A stretch of DNA of 64,000 bases. Origin: Comamonas sp. JUb58 (GTDB taxonomy: Bacteria > Pseudomonadota > Gammaproteobacteria > Burkholderiales > Burkholderiaceae_C). The DNA lies in assembly GCF_004364775.1 (NCBI RefSeq), contig NZ_SOAL01000020.1, positions 52,458-116,457 on the forward strand. Direction: 5' to 3'. The notes beneath the pieces were generated by a model that did no database searches, had not been told where the DNA came from, and saw only the letters and a list, made by a program, of their open reading frames with translations. Below are positions 10,156 through 18,829 of this stretch, piece after piece (within the stretch, counting starts at the first letter, position 1; every line of letters begins with the position of its first letter). The translations under genes and the position numbers were made by a program.

Positions 10156-10572
10156 TTACTGGCCCTTGATGCCCAGCAGTTCCACTTCAAAGTTCAGCGT
10201 GGCATTGGGCGGGATCACGCCACCAGCGCCACGGGCGCCATAGGCGATCGAGGCCGGGCAGGTCAGCTTGGCCTTGCCGCCAACCTTCATCAGCTGCACG
10301 CCTTCGGTCCAGCAGGGGATCACGCCTTGCAGCGGGAACTCGATCGGCTCACCGCGCTTGTAGGAGCTGTCGAACTCCTTGCCGCTGTCGGGGAAGGTTC
10401 CCTTGTAGTGCACCTTGACGGTGTCGCTCGCCTTGGGGCTGGCGCCGGTGCCGTCCTTGATGCTTTCAAACACCAGGCCGCTCTTGGTCGTCACAGGCTT
10501 GCTCTGTGCCTGGGCAAAGCCGGCGGTCAGGGCGATGGCAGCGAACAGGGCGCTGGCAGTCAATGCTTTCAT
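10156..10572 (-). CDS. FKBP-type peptidyl-prolyl cis-trans isomerase, periplasmic
   Basis: This 138-residue protein catalyses prolyl isomerisation. A clear signal peptide (MKALTASALFAAIALTAG to AQAQ, about 23 residues) predicts export. The single FKBP domain follows, with VKVHYKGTFPDSGKEFDSS, the insert EFPLQGVIPCWTEGVQLMKV, and the closing IAYGARG and IPPNATLNFEVELLGI. The frame stays open farther upstream, but the signal peptide fixes the start at ATG 10572. An unpaired Cys replaces the more usual residue in the GVIPCW segment, plus one Cys at the LTCPAS position. It is the last gene of a minus-strand run after the aminotransferase gene. Confidence 0.92.
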   Translation of the reverse strand: MKALTASALFAAIALTAGFAQAQSKPVTTKSGLVFESIKDGTGASPKASDTVKVHYKGTFPDSGKEFDSSYKRGEPIEFPLQGVIPCWTEGVQLMKVGGKAKLTCPASIAYGARGAGGVIPPNATLNFEVELLGIKGQ

Positions 10573-10655
10573 TGCGAAATCCAATCCAATGTTTCTCAAA
10601 CAAAACCCGCATTCTGCACCTGGATGGCAGGCGCAGAACGCGTTAAAAACACAAG

Positions 10656-11792
10656 TTAACCCTTGATACCCAAACCATCGAGCGCCTGGCGCAAATGGCC
10701 CACGGTGCGCTCGACGTTGTGCCATTTGTCGAGGCCAAACAGGCCGATGCGGAAGGTCTTGAACTCCGGCCCTTCGTCGCACATCAGCGGCACGCCGGCA
10801 GCGGTCTGCAGGCCCACGCTGGCAAATTTCTTGCTGTTCTGGATCTCCGGGTCGGTGGTGAAGCTGACGACCACGCCGGGTGCCTCAAAACCAGGCGCCG
10901 CCACGCTGGGAAAGCCCCGCGCCTTCAGCAGTGCGCGCACCTCTTTGCCCAGCTGGGTCTGCTCCTCGCGCAGCTTGTCCAGGCCATAGGCCTCGGCCTC
11001 CTGCATCACCTTGCTCAGCTGCACCAGCGAATCGGTGGGCATGGTCGCGTGGTAGGCGTGCTGGCCCTTTTCGTAGCCTTCGGCAATCTGCATCCACTTC
11101 TTCAGATCGCAAGAGAAGCTGCTGCTCTTGGTGTCTTCGATGGCCTTGCGGGCACGCTCGGACAGCATCACCATCGCGCAGCAAGGCGGGCCGCTCCAGC
11201 CCTTTTGCGGCGCAGTGATCAGCACATCGACTCCGGTCTTTTGCATGTCCACCCAGATGGCGCCGCTGGCCACGCAGTCGAGCACCATCAGCGCGCCGAC
11301 CTCATGCGCGGCGGCGCTGATGGTCTGGATGTAGTCGTCGGGCAGCACAATGCCGCTGGCGGTCTCGACATGGGGTGCAAACACCACCTGGGGCTTTTCC
11401 TTGCGGATGGTGGCCGCCACTTCTTCGGCCGGGCAAGGTGCCCAGGCATCCTGCGGGCCGCTGCCTTGGGGGCGGGCCTTGCAGATCACCGCGCTGCCGC
11501 CCAGGCCGCCTTCTTCAAAGATCTGGGTCCAGCGGTAGCTGAACCAGCCATTGCGCACAATCAGCACCTTGGCGCGGTTGGCAAACTGGCGGGCCACGGC
11601 CTCCATGCCAAAGGTGCCGCTGCCCGGCACGATCACAGCCGTGTGCGCGTGGTAGGTGGTCTTGAGGATGCGCAGCACCTCGCCCATCACACCGATGAAG
11701 CGGTGCGACATGTGGTTGAGCGCGCGGTCGGTGTAGACCACCGAAAACTCCAACAGGCCATCGGGGTCAACGTCGGGTAGCAATCCTGGCAT
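10656..11792 (-). CDS. Class V PLP-dependent aminotransferase (alanine-glyoxylate/serine-glyoxylate type)
   Basis: The 378-residue protein belongs to the class V fold-type I aminotransferases. PGSGTFGMEAVARQF is the phosphate-binding turn. VLDCVASGAIWVDM carries the Asp that contacts the PLP ring nitrogen. ITAPQKGWSGPP holds the Schiff-base Lys. The C-terminal FRIGLFGLDKWHNVERTVGH is typical of the alanine-glyoxylate branch. The ATG at 11792 has GGAG six bases upstream. Substrate is uncertain: alanine/glyoxylate, serine/pyruvate or a phosphonate-type donor are all possible within this family. It lies between yggS and the FKBP gene on the same strand without obvious pathway partners. Confidence 0.87.
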   Translation of the reverse strand: MPGLLPDVDPDGLLEFSVVYTDRALNHMSHRFIGVMGEVLRILKTTYHAHTAVIVPGSGTFGMEAVARQFANRAKVLIVRNGWFSYRWTQIFEEGGLGGSAVICKARPQGSGPQDAWAPCPAEEVAATIRKEKPQVVFAPHVETASGIVLPDDYIQTISAAAHEVGALMVLDCVASGAIWVDMQKTGVDVLITAPQKGWSGPPCCAMVMLSERARKAIEDTKSSSFSCDLKKWMQIAEGYEKGQHAYHATMPTDSLVQLSKVMQEAEAYGLDKLREEQTQLGKEVRALLKARGFPSVAAPGFEAPGVVVSFTTDPEIQNSKKFASVGLQTAAGVPLMCDEGPEFKTFRIGLFGLDKWHNVERTVGHLRQALDGLGIKG

Positions 11793-11899
11793 GGGGGTCT
11801 CCTGTCTATTTGAGGGGGTACACAGAACAATCGGGGGCCAGCTTAGCACGCAGCTTCAAGCGCTGCAGCCGGGCTGGCGGCTAGGCCGATGGGTGCTGT

Positions 11900-12628
11900 T
11901 CAATGGGCGCTGCTGTAGTCGCGCTGGCCAAAGATGCCGCTGCCCACGCGCACCATCGTTGATCCGGCTTGCACGGCGGCCTGCAGATCGGCCGTCATGC
12001 CCAGCGAGATGGTGTCCCACTGCGCCAGCTGCGGCAGGCCCAGCGCGGCGATGTCATCGAACACGGCCTTGACCCGCTGGTGCACCGCCAACTGGGCGGC
12101 AAAATCGGCCACCACATCGGGGATGCTCATCACACCCCGCAGCTGCAGCTGCGGCAGCTGGGCCACCTGCTGCACCAGCGCCGCCACGTCGCCTGGGGCG
12201 ACGCCGGACTTGGTGATGCCGCCATCGACATTGACCTGGATGCAGATCTGCAGCGGCGCCCGCTGCGCGGGCCGCTGAGCGGACAGGCGCTCGGCCGTCT
12301 TCAGCCGGTCCACCGTATGCACCCAGTCAAAGTGCTCGGCCACCAGGCGCGTCTTGTTGCTCTGGATCGGGCCGATGCAGTGCCACACCAGGCCCTGGTC
12401 CTTCCAGGCGTCCTGCTCGGCAAAGTAGCGGATCTTCTCGACCGCTTCCTGGATGTAGTTTTCGCCAAAGGCGCGCTGGCCAGCTTGGGCCGCCTCGGCG
12501 ATGGCATCTACGCCAAAGGTCTTGGAGACGGCCAGCAGCTGCACGCTGCCCTCGGGCAGGCCGCAGGCCCGACAGGCGTTGTCGATTTGCAGGCGAACCT
12601 GCTGAATTTTTTCGGGAATCGTGCTCAT
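11900..12628 (-). CDS. yggS: YggS/PROSC family pyridoxal phosphate homeostasis protein
   Basis: The product of about 242 residues is an alanine-racemase-fold PLP-binding protein thought to buffer free PLP. Family motifs are LLAVSKTFG with the PLP Lys near residue 36, FGENYIQEAVEKI, WHCIGPIQSNKT, LQICIQVNVDG and LSLGMTADLQAAV, and the closing VRVGSGIFGQR. The ATG at 12628 gives the standard start; upstream codons are not conserved in the family. It is divergent from pilT, a neighbourhood common in proteobacteria, where yggS often sits beside the twitching-motility ATPase gene. Confidence 0.93.
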   Translation of the reverse strand: MSTIPEKIQQVRLQIDNACRACGLPEGSVQLLAVSKTFGVDAIAEAAQAGQRAFGENYIQEAVEKIRYFAEQDAWKDQGLVWHCIGPIQSNKTRLVAEHFDWVHTVDRLKTAERLSAQRPAQRAPLQICIQVNVDGGITKSGVAPGDVAALVQQVAQLPQLQLRGVMSIPDVVADFAAQLAVHQRVKAVFDDIAALGLPQLAQWDTISLGMTADLQAAVQAGSTMVRVGSGIFGQRDYSSAH

Positions 12629-12711
12629 AATGTAAAAATATGCACGGCCTTGGAACGTGTTGACAACGAGGCCTTGCACTCAAAGCGTACCAAAACAACG
12701 AGGGAACTGCA

Positions 12712-13755
12712 GTGGATATCACCCAATTGCTGGCATTCAGTGTCAAAAATAAAGCGTCGGACTTGCACTTGTCTGCAGGCCTGCCGCCCATGATCCGGGT
12801 CCACGGCGATGTGCGCCGCATCAATGTCGATCCGCTGGACCACAAGCAGGTCCATGCCATGGTCTACGACATCATGAGCGACGCCCAGCGCAAGCAGTAT
12901 GAAGAATTCCTCGAAGTCGACTTCTCGTTCGAGATCGAGGGCCTGGCGCGTTTCCGGGTCAATGCCTTCAACCAGAACCGCGGCTCGGGCGCCGTGTTCC
13001 GGACCATTCCGAGCAAGATCCTGACCCTGGAGCAGCTCAACGCCCCCAAGATCTTTGCCGACCTGGCGCTCAAGCCGCGTGGCCTGGTGCTGGTGACTGG
13101 GCCGACCGGCTCGGGCAAGTCCACCACCTTGGCAGCCATGGTCAACTACCTCAACGAAACCGAGTACGGCCACATCCTGACGGTGGAAGACCCGATCGAA
13201 TTCGTGCACGAATCCAAGAAATGCCTGATCAACCAGCGCGAAGTGGGTCCGCAGACGCTGTCGTTCAGCGCCGCACTGCGCTCGGCACTGCGTGAAGACC
13301 CGGACGCCATTCTGGTGGGCGAAATGCGCGACCTGGAAACCATCCGCCTGGCAATGACGGCCGCAGAAACCGGCCACTTGGTGTTCGGCACCCTGCACAC
13401 CTCCAGCGCCGCCAAGACCATTGACCGGATCATCGACGTCTTCCCCGCCGAAGAAAAGGAAATGGTCCGCGCCATGCTGTCCGAATCGCTGCAGGCCGTC
13501 ATCTCCCAGACCTTGTGCAAGACCAAGGACGGCCAGGGCCGCGTGGCTGCGCACGAGATCATGCTCGGCACCCCCGCCATCCGCAACCTGATCCGTGAGG
13601 CCAAGGTGGCGCAGATGTACTCCACCATCCAGACCAGCAACAGCATGGGCATGCAGACCCTGGACCAGAACCTGACCGACCTGGTGCGCCGCAATGTGAT
13701 CAGCCCGGCCGAGGCGCGTGCGAAGGCGAAAACGCCAGAAAACTTCCCCGGTTAA
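12712..13755 (+). CDS. pilT: Type IV pilus retraction ATPase PilT
   Basis: This 347-residue hexameric ATPase disassembles pilin during twitching. It starts with the invariant MDITQLLAFSV, from a GTG codon at 12712 preceded by GAGGGA. Walker A GPTGSGKS is at 130-137, the Walker B region DAILVGEMRD at about 198-207, and the histidine-box GHLVFGTLHTSSA at 221-233. The C-terminal AIRNLIRE motif, needed for retraction in the family, is intact. It is the first gene of a probable pilT, cNMP-domain gene, pilU cluster. It lacks pilB-type N-terminal extensions, so assignment as the retraction motor is firm. Confidence 0.97.
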   Translation: MDITQLLAFSVKNKASDLHLSAGLPPMIRVHGDVRRINVDPLDHKQVHAMVYDIMSDAQRKQYEEFLEVDFSFEIEGLARFRVNAFNQNRGSGAVFRTIPSKILTLEQLNAPKIFADLALKPRGLVLVTGPTGSGKSTTLAAMVNYLNETEYGHILTVEDPIEFVHESKKCLINQREVGPQTLSFSAALRSALREDPDAILVGEMRDLETIRLAMTAAETGHLVFGTLHTSSAAKTIDRIIDVFPAEEKEMVRAMLSESLQAVISQTLCKTKDGQGRVAAHEIMLGTPAIRNLIREAKVAQMYSTIQTSNSMGMQTLDQNLTDLVRRNVISPAEARAKAKTPENFPG

Positions 13756-13896
13756 GAGCCTAAACAAGGTCAAAGCTTTCCAGGTTAAGAACCTAGACAA
13801 ACGGCAACTGACAAACGGTTGCACGAAGGGCACCAGCGGTCATTGCCAGTACCGCTGGCGCCCTTTATGCTTTGCGGATCAAAGGAGACATGGGCC

Positions 13897-14505
13897 ATGA
13901 ACCGCTTGCATTCCGCATCCCCGGCTGACGAGCCCGCCGAGGCTGATACGGGCTTCTTCCTCCATGGCTTCCAACAGGCCAGCACGTCTGAGGCCCCCTA
14001 TGTGCTCTGGAGCCAGCGCCGCAAGGCCATCAACGCCCAATTGCTGGCCCCGGCCGACCCGGCCACCGCACTGCGCATGGTCTGGGCCCAGGATGCAGCG
14101 CTGTCCCTGCTGCAATCCCCCTTTATCGACCAGATGGTGCAGTACCTGGAGTTCTACCAGGTGCCGGCCGAGCAAACGCTGATCCAGCAAGGCGAGCTGG
14201 GCGATTACATGCTGATCGTGCTGAGCGGCCAGGTCCGCGTGGACCGGCTTTTGGCCAGCGGCCAGACCGTGCATCTGGCCGATACCCACCCCGGAGAAGT
14301 GCTGGGCGAAATGTCTCTGTTTGACAGCAGTCCCCGTTTTTCTTCGTGCACCACCACCACCGACTGTGCACTGGCTGTGCTGAAGGCCGATACACTGGAT
14401 GCCATGATGGAGTTGGACGCGTCCACGGCCGCCTATTTGCTGGCCTTGTTCACGCGCAAACTCTCCACGCGGCTGCGGCAGACCAGCGCCCGGATAGAGC
14501 CCTGA
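13897..14505 (+). CDS. Cyclic-nucleotide-binding-domain protein between pilT and pilU
   Basis: The 202-residue protein contains one CAP/CRP-like cNMP-binding beta-barrel at about residues 75-185. LIQQGELGDYMLIVLSGQVR and the phosphate-cassette region HPGEVLGEMSLFDSSPR are visible. No helix-turn-helix follows, so it is not a CRP-type transcription factor. The N-terminal 70 residues are helical and unassigned. ATG 13897 has AAAGGAG at good spacing. The phosphate-cassette Arg (SPR) is present, so cyclic nucleotide binding is plausible. Position between the two retraction ATPase genes suggests coupling of a nucleotide signal to pilus dynamics. That is inference from context, not a known activity. 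Confidence 0.85.
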   Translation: MNRLHSASPADEPAEADTGFFLHGFQQASTSEAPYVLWSQRRKAINAQLLAPADPATALRMVWAQDAALSLLQSPFIDQMVQYLEFYQVPAEQTLIQQGELGDYMLIVLSGQVRVDRLLASGQTVHLADTHPGEVLGEMSLFDSSPRFSSCTTTTDCALAVLKADTLDAMMELDASTAAYLLALFTRKLSTRLRQTSARIEP

Positions 14506-14577
14506 GCCTTTCAGGGCGGCCGTCCCAGGGCGCTTCTGTTGCATCAGCAACAATAACGGAGCCCAGAGAGGATTGTC

Positions 14578-15714
14578 ATGGAACGGGATCAGGCCAGTAA
14601 GTTCATCAACGACCTGTTGAAGCTGATGGTGCAGCGCAATGGCAGCGATTTGTTCATCACCGCTGACTTTCCACCAGCCATCAAGATCGATGGCAAGGTC
14701 ACTAAGGTCTCCAGCCAGCCGCTGTCGCCCACCCACTCGCTGACCCTGGCCCGCTCGATCATGAGCGACAAGCAGGTGGCCGAGTTCGAAAAAACCAAGG
14801 AATGCAATTTCGCGATCTCGCCCTCGGGCATCGGGCGTTTCCGGGTCAATGCCTTCATGCAGCAAGGCCATGTCGGCCTGGTGCTGCGGACCATTCCCCT
14901 GACCCTGCCAACGATTGACGGCCTGGGCGTGCCCCAGGTGCTCAAGGACCTGGCCATGGCCAAACGCGGCCTGTGCATCATGGTCGGCGCCACCGGCTCG
15001 GGCAAGTCCACCACCCTGGCGGCCATGGTCGACTGGCGCAACGAAAACTCCTACGGCCACATCATCACCGTCGAAGACCCGGTGGAGTTTGTCCATCCGC
15101 ACAAGAACTGCATCGTGACCCAGCGTGAAGTGGGCCTGGACACCGACAACTGGGAAGCGGCGCTGAAAAACACCTTGCGCCAGGCGCCTGACGTCATCCT
15201 GATGGGCGAAATCCGCGACCGCGAAACCATGGAGCACGCGGTGGCCTTTGCCGAAACCGGCCACTTGTGCCTGGCTACCTTGCACGCCAACAGCGCCAAC
15301 CAGGCGCTGGACCGCATCATCAACTTCTTCCCCGAAGAGCGCCGCGCGCAGCTGCTGATGGACCTGTCGCTCAACCTGCGCGGCATCGTGTCGCAGCGCC
15401 TGCTGAGCAAGCAGGACAGCAAGGGACGCGTTGCTGCGGTCGAGGTGATGCTCAACTCGCCCCTGATCTCGGACCTGATCTTCAAGGGTGAGGTCAACGA
15501 GATCAAGGAGATCATGAAGAAGAGCCGCAACCTGGGCATGCAGACCTTCGACCAGGCGCTGTTTGACCTGTACGAGGCCAATCTGATCACCTACGAAGAC
15601 GCACTGCGCAACGCCGACTCAGTCAACGACCTGCGCCTGCAGATCAAGCTGGGCAGCCAGCGCGCCAAGCGCAGTGATCTGGCCGAGGGCACGGAGCACC
15701 TGACAATCGTTTAA
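14578..15714 (+). CDS. pilU: Type IV pilus accessory retraction ATPase PilU
   Basis: This 378-residue PilT paralogue starts at ATG 14578 (MERDQASKFINDLLKLMVQR). It has Walker A GATGSGKST near 137-145, ITVEDPVEFVH, the Walker B region DVILMGEIRD, and HLCLATLHANSANQALDRII. PilU in the family acts with PilT to increase retraction force. The C-terminal tail beyond the ATPase (LRLQIKLGSQRAKRSDLAEG) is the PilU type. It is separated from the cNMP-domain gene by 72 bases and probably shares its transcript. The PilT AIRNLIRE motif is replaced by a diverged LISDLIFKGEVNEI, as expected for PilU. Confidence 0.96.
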   Translation: MERDQASKFINDLLKLMVQRNGSDLFITADFPPAIKIDGKVTKVSSQPLSPTHSLTLARSIMSDKQVAEFEKTKECNFAISPSGIGRFRVNAFMQQGHVGLVLRTIPLTLPTIDGLGVPQVLKDLAMAKRGLCIMVGATGSGKSTTLAAMVDWRNENSYGHIITVEDPVEFVHPHKNCIVTQREVGLDTDNWEAALKNTLRQAPDVILMGEIRDRETMEHAVAFAETGHLCLATLHANSANQALDRIINFFPEERRAQLLMDLSLNLRGIVSQRLLSKQDSKGRVAAVEVMLNSPLISDLIFKGEVNEIKEIMKKSRNLGMQTFDQALFDLYEANLITYEDALRNADSVNDLRLQIKLGSQRAKRSDLAEGTEHLTIV

Positions 15715-15790
15715 GCTGTCAGCGTTTTGGGTTTTCAGCTACACGGCACCCAGGCCCGCCTTGGGTGCCGCTCTTTTTGGAGTCACCGCA

Positions 15791-16717
15791 ATGGCATCGA
15801 GTATTCAAGCGCGCAGCTATGACAGCACCCCTTCCCTGAACGTCGCCTTTTTGGGCCTGGGCGTCATGGGCTACCCCATGGCGGGCCACCTGGCCCAGGC
15901 AGGCCATGCGGTCACCGTCTACAACCGTACCGCGCAAAAGGCGCAAGCCTGGTGCGATGAATTTGCCAGCTCCAAGGCGCCCCGCCATGCAGCCACGCCG
16001 CGCGAGGCCGTCGCCGATGCGGACATCGTGTTCTGCTGCGTGGGCAATGACGACGACCTGCGCTCGGTCGTGCTGGGCGCCGATGGCGCGCTGGCCGGCA
16101 TGAAGCCCGGCGCCATTTTTGTGGACCACACCACCGCCTCGGCCAATGTGGCCCGCGAGCTCTATGCCGCCGCCCAGGCCCAGGGCCTGCACTTTATCGA
16201 TGCGCCCGTCTCTGGCGGCCAGGCCGGTGCGGTCAACGGCCAGCTCACCGTCATGTGCGGCGGCGATGACGCCGTGTTCAACACCGTCAAGCCGGTGGCC
16301 ATGGCCTTCTCGCGCGCCTTCACCCTGCTGGGCAGCAGCGGCGCGGGTCAGCTAGCCAAGATGGTCAACCAGATCTGCATCGCTGGTGTGGTGCAAGGCC
16401 TGTCCGAAGCCATCGCCTTTGGCATGAATGCCGGCCTGGACATGCCCCAGGTGCTGGATGTGGTGAGCAAGGGCGCCGCGCAAAGCTGGCAGATGGAAAA
16501 CCGGGGCAAGACCATGGTCGAGGGCAAGTTCGACTTCGGCTTTGCTGTGGACTGGATGCGCAAGGACCTGGGCCTGGTGCTGGACGAGGCCAAGCGCAAT
16601 GGCTCGCGCCTGCCGCTGACCGCGCTGGTGGACCAGTTCTATGCCGATGTGCAGCAATCGGGCGGCAACCGCTGGGATACATCGAGCCTGATCACCCGCC
16701 TGGGCAAGAAGGCCTGA
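15791..16717 (+). CDS. NAD(P)-dependent beta-hydroxyacid dehydrogenase (3-hydroxyisobutyrate dehydrogenase family)
   Basis: The 308-residue oxidoreductase has an N-terminal Rossmann fold with GLGVMGYPMAGHL (G-x-G-x-x-G type) at about 20-32. The substrate motif FIDAPVSGGQAGA is near 135-150. A helical C-terminal domain carries the catalytic Lys segment GQLAKMVNQ. These features define the 3-hydroxyisobutyrate, tartronate semialdehyde and glyoxylate/succinic semialdehyde reductase family, and the substrate cannot be chosen from sequence alone. ATG 15791 is preceded by GGAG. It ends before a strong terminator. It lies after pilU on the same strand but is unlikely to belong to pilus function. Confidence 0.88.
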   Translation: MASSIQARSYDSTPSLNVAFLGLGVMGYPMAGHLAQAGHAVTVYNRTAQKAQAWCDEFASSKAPRHAATPREAVADADIVFCCVGNDDDLRSVVLGADGALAGMKPGAIFVDHTTASANVARELYAAAQAQGLHFIDAPVSGGQAGAVNGQLTVMCGGDDAVFNTVKPVAMAFSRAFTLLGSSGAGQLAKMVNQICIAGVVQGLSEAIAFGMNAGLDMPQVLDVVSKGAAQSWQMENRGKTMVEGKFDFGFAVDWMRKDLGLVLDEAKRNGSRLPLTALVDQFYADVQQSGGNRWDTSSLITRLGKKA

Positions 16718-16734
16718 TCGCCTGCCCCGAACGC

Positions 16735-16761
16735 AAAAAAGGCCGCGAATGCGGCCTTTTT
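16735..16761. terminator. Rho-independent terminator after the dehydrogenase gene
   Basis: AAAAAAGGCCGC and GCGGCCTTTTT form a stem around GAAT. A- and T-runs on both sides allow bidirectional use with the converging dolP gene. Confidence 0.88.
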
Positions 16762-16780
16762 GTTGTTTGATGCCCGAGTT

Positions 16781-17599
16781 TCAGGGCTTGGTCGTGAACC
16801 CATCGTTGAGCGGCTGCACGGGCGTGGTGCTGACAGGCGAGGTGGTCACGCCGCTGGACACAGGGGCTGCCGCAGGCGCTGCCGGTGCGGCCGCTGGCGC
16901 GGGCACCACAGTCGCAGGCTGGGTGGTGATGGCGGATGCGCTGCTGTCGTTGACGACCGGGGCGGCATTGCCGGTGCTGCGGTTGTTGCTCAGCGACTTG
17001 AGTTCTTCTTCGCTGATCACCTCGAACACGCGCACCACCTTTTGCACATTGGCCACGCCACGGGCGATTTCAGCGGCGCGCTTGGATTCGCGCTCGGTCA
17101 CGCGGCCCATCAGGTAGACCACATTGCGCTCGGTTACCACCTTGATGGCGCTGGAGCTCAGGTCCTTGGCATCGATGATGCTCGCGCGAACCTTGCCGGT
17201 GATCAGGGTATCGCTGGAGCGCTGCGACAGGCTGGAGTTGAACATCACGCCCACGTCGTTGACGACGGAGCGCACGTTCTGCGCAGCCTTGGCGGCCTCT
17301 TCAGCCTTTTGCTTGAAGGCCTCGTTGGGCGCTTCACCGGTCAGCAGCACCTGGCGGTTGTAGCTGGTGACATTGATATGACCGTCATTGCCGGCACGTT
17401 CGCGGATGGCGCTGGCCACACGCATCTCAATGCTTTCGTCCTCCACCTGGATGCCAGCGGTGCGGCGGTCGATCGCCATCACCGTGCCACCAACGGCGGC
17501 GCCGCCGATCACCAGCGGAATGCAACCCGAGACGGTCGCAGCGACCGTTCCAGCAGCCACCAGACTCAGGGTCAATCGCTTCCAAGACACAGGCATCAT
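16781..17599 (-). CDS. dolP: Dual BON-domain outer-membrane lipoprotein (DolP/YraP-like)
   Basis: The 272-residue lipoprotein has a lipobox ending at Cys about 26 (TVSGC). Two BON domains follow, at about 55-120 (IRERAGNDGHINVTSYNRQV) and about 130-200 (ASIIDAKDLSSSAIKVVTER, VYLMGRVTERESKRAAEIAR). DolP in E. coli binds anionic phospholipid and supports envelope integrity. Unlike E. coli DolP, it has an extra C-terminal tail of about 60 residues rich in Ala, Pro, Val and Thr. Its ATG overlaps the TGA of diaA, so the two are translationally coupled. The gene order yraN, diaA, dolP matches the E. coli cluster. Confidence 0.88.
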   Translation of the reverse strand: MMPVSWKRLTLSLVAAGTVAATVSGCIPLVIGGAAVGGTVMAIDRRTAGIQVEDESIEMRVASAIRERAGNDGHINVTSYNRQVLLTGEAPNEAFKQKAEEAAKAAQNVRSVVNDVGVMFNSSLSQRSSDTLITGKVRASIIDAKDLSSSAIKVVTERNVVYLMGRVTERESKRAAEIARGVANVQKVVRVFEVISEEELKSLSNNRSTGNAAPVVNDSSASAITTQPATVVPAPAAAPAAPAAAPVSSGVTTSPVSTTPVQPLNDGFTTKP

Positions 17600-18195
17600 T
17601 CCTCTTCTCCTAACAATTGGGTATCGATTCCGTCAATCAGGCAGTGCAGCACCAGCTGGTGCACCTCGCGCACGCGGGTGCTGCGGTCATGGGGCACGCG
17701 CATCAACACATCGGTTTCGCTCAAGGCATTGGCCAGCAGGCCGCCAGTACGACCGGTCAGCACCACGGCCGACATGTCGCGCTCATGCGCCGCTTCGATC
17801 GCACCCAACAGCGCACGGTCATGGCCATCGGCACTGATGACCAGCAATAGATCGCCAGGCTGGCCCAAAGTTCGCACCTGGCGCGCCAGACCTTGGGACA
17901 GGGCTTCGGCCGTCAGGCTGCTGCCCAGCTGGGCCTGCGCCAGCGCGCCGTTGTCCAGCACCAGGGCGGCCAGTTCGGGGCGCTCGCGCTCCATGCCACT
18001 GACGCACATGGCGGCAAACTGCGCCGCCTGCGCCCAGGACAGGCCATTGCCGCAGCACATCACCTTGTTGCCGCTGGTCACACAGGCGAGCAGCGCGTAG
18101 ACCGCGCTGGCGACGCTTTCGCTCATCTCCTGTGACACCTGGTAGTGGAGATCGGCGCTATCGATAAAGTGCTGTTGGATGTGTTGCTCAAGCAT
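17596..18195 (-). CDS. diaA: SIS-domain protein DiaA/GmhA-like
   Basis: This 199-residue single SIS-domain protein resembles DiaA, which binds DnaA and promotes timely replication initiation in E. coli, and GmhA phosphoheptose isomerase. GNKVMCCGNGLSWAQAAQFA, LLLVISADGHDRALLGAIEA and VVLTGRTGGLLA are the sugar-phosphate-binding loops. The C-terminal REVHQLVLHCLIDGID is the DiaA-like helix. The catalytic residues that define GmhA are not clearly conserved, and the neighbours yraN and dolP match the diaA locus, so DiaA is preferred. It ends overlapping the dolP start. The gap 18196-18382 before yraN shows no recognisable feature. Confidence 0.88.
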   Translation of the reverse strand: MLEQHIQQHFIDSADLHYQVSQEMSESVASAVYALLACVTSGNKVMCCGNGLSWAQAAQFAAMCVSGMERERPELAALVLDNGALAQAQLGSSLTAEALSQGLARQVRTLGQPGDLLLVISADGHDRALLGAIEAAHERDMSAVVLTGRTGGLLANALSETDVLMRVPHDRSTRVREVHQLVLHCLIDGIDTQLLGEEE

Positions 18196-18382
18196 GGAGG
18201 CCCGATGATAACCTTGGCAGGTTTCCCCCTCGGGCCGGGATGACGACTTTTCTCAGCGCCAATGGCCATGTAACGTCCAGCAACGGCGGGCTTTAGGACC
18301 CTTTGCAAGACCCTCGTACCGTGGGATGGAGCGGATCGCCCGAGTCTGGGTTCAGACCAGCCTGCGAATATTGCAGAGACCT

Positions 18383-18829
18383 CTAGCCCCCTTCGGGCAC
18401 ATCAAAGGCGGCTCGCAGCCAGACGATCTCCTGCTCGACCAGCACCGCATCAAAACGGCAGGCCGGCTGCTGGCGCAGACTGGCCAGGTAGTGCCGGGCT
18501 GCCAGGATGATGCGCCGCTGCTTGGCGCTGCCGATGCTGCCGCCCGCACCGCCAAAGCCGCTGTGCTGGCGCTGGCGCACCTCGACAAACACGACGGTGC
18601 CATCGCGCTCCTGCATCACCAGATCGATCTCGCCACCGCCGCGCCCGGGCGTGCGGTAATTGCGCGCCAGCAGGCGCAGGCCCTGTTGTTGGAGATAATG
18701 GAGCGCGGCATCTTCTGCCTGCTGGCCCCGCAGCTTGCTGTTGTCGGCCCCTTCGCTGGCAGCCCTGGGCGATGCAGCAGGCGGGCTTTGGCCGCGCCAT
18801 TTTTCAAGGATCTTCCACGGTGTCTGCAT
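18383..18829 (-). CDS. yraN: UPF0102 family protein YraN (PD-(D/E)XK nuclease fold)
   Basis: This 148-residue protein has the UPF0102 signature: RGQQAEDAALHYLQQQGLRL, ARNYRTPGRGGGEIDLVMQE and VVFVEVRQR. The Glu-Asp-Glu-x-Arg pattern matches a Holliday-junction-resolvase-like fold. Function in bacteria is not established. The N-terminus carries about 30 residues rich in Ala, Pro and Ser before the conserved part. Its ATG at 18829 lies inside the 5' end of the divergent rsmI gene (start 18820), so the two coding regions overlap by 10 bases head to head. It heads the yraN, diaA, dolP run. Confidence 0.9.
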   Translation of the reverse strand: MQTPWKILEKWRGQSPPAASPRAASEGADNSKLRGQQAEDAALHYLQQQGLRLLARNYRTPGRGGGEIDLVMQERDGTVVFVEVRQRQHSGFGGAGGSIGSAKQRRIILAARHYLASLRQQPACRFDAVLVEQEIVWLRAAFDVPEGG

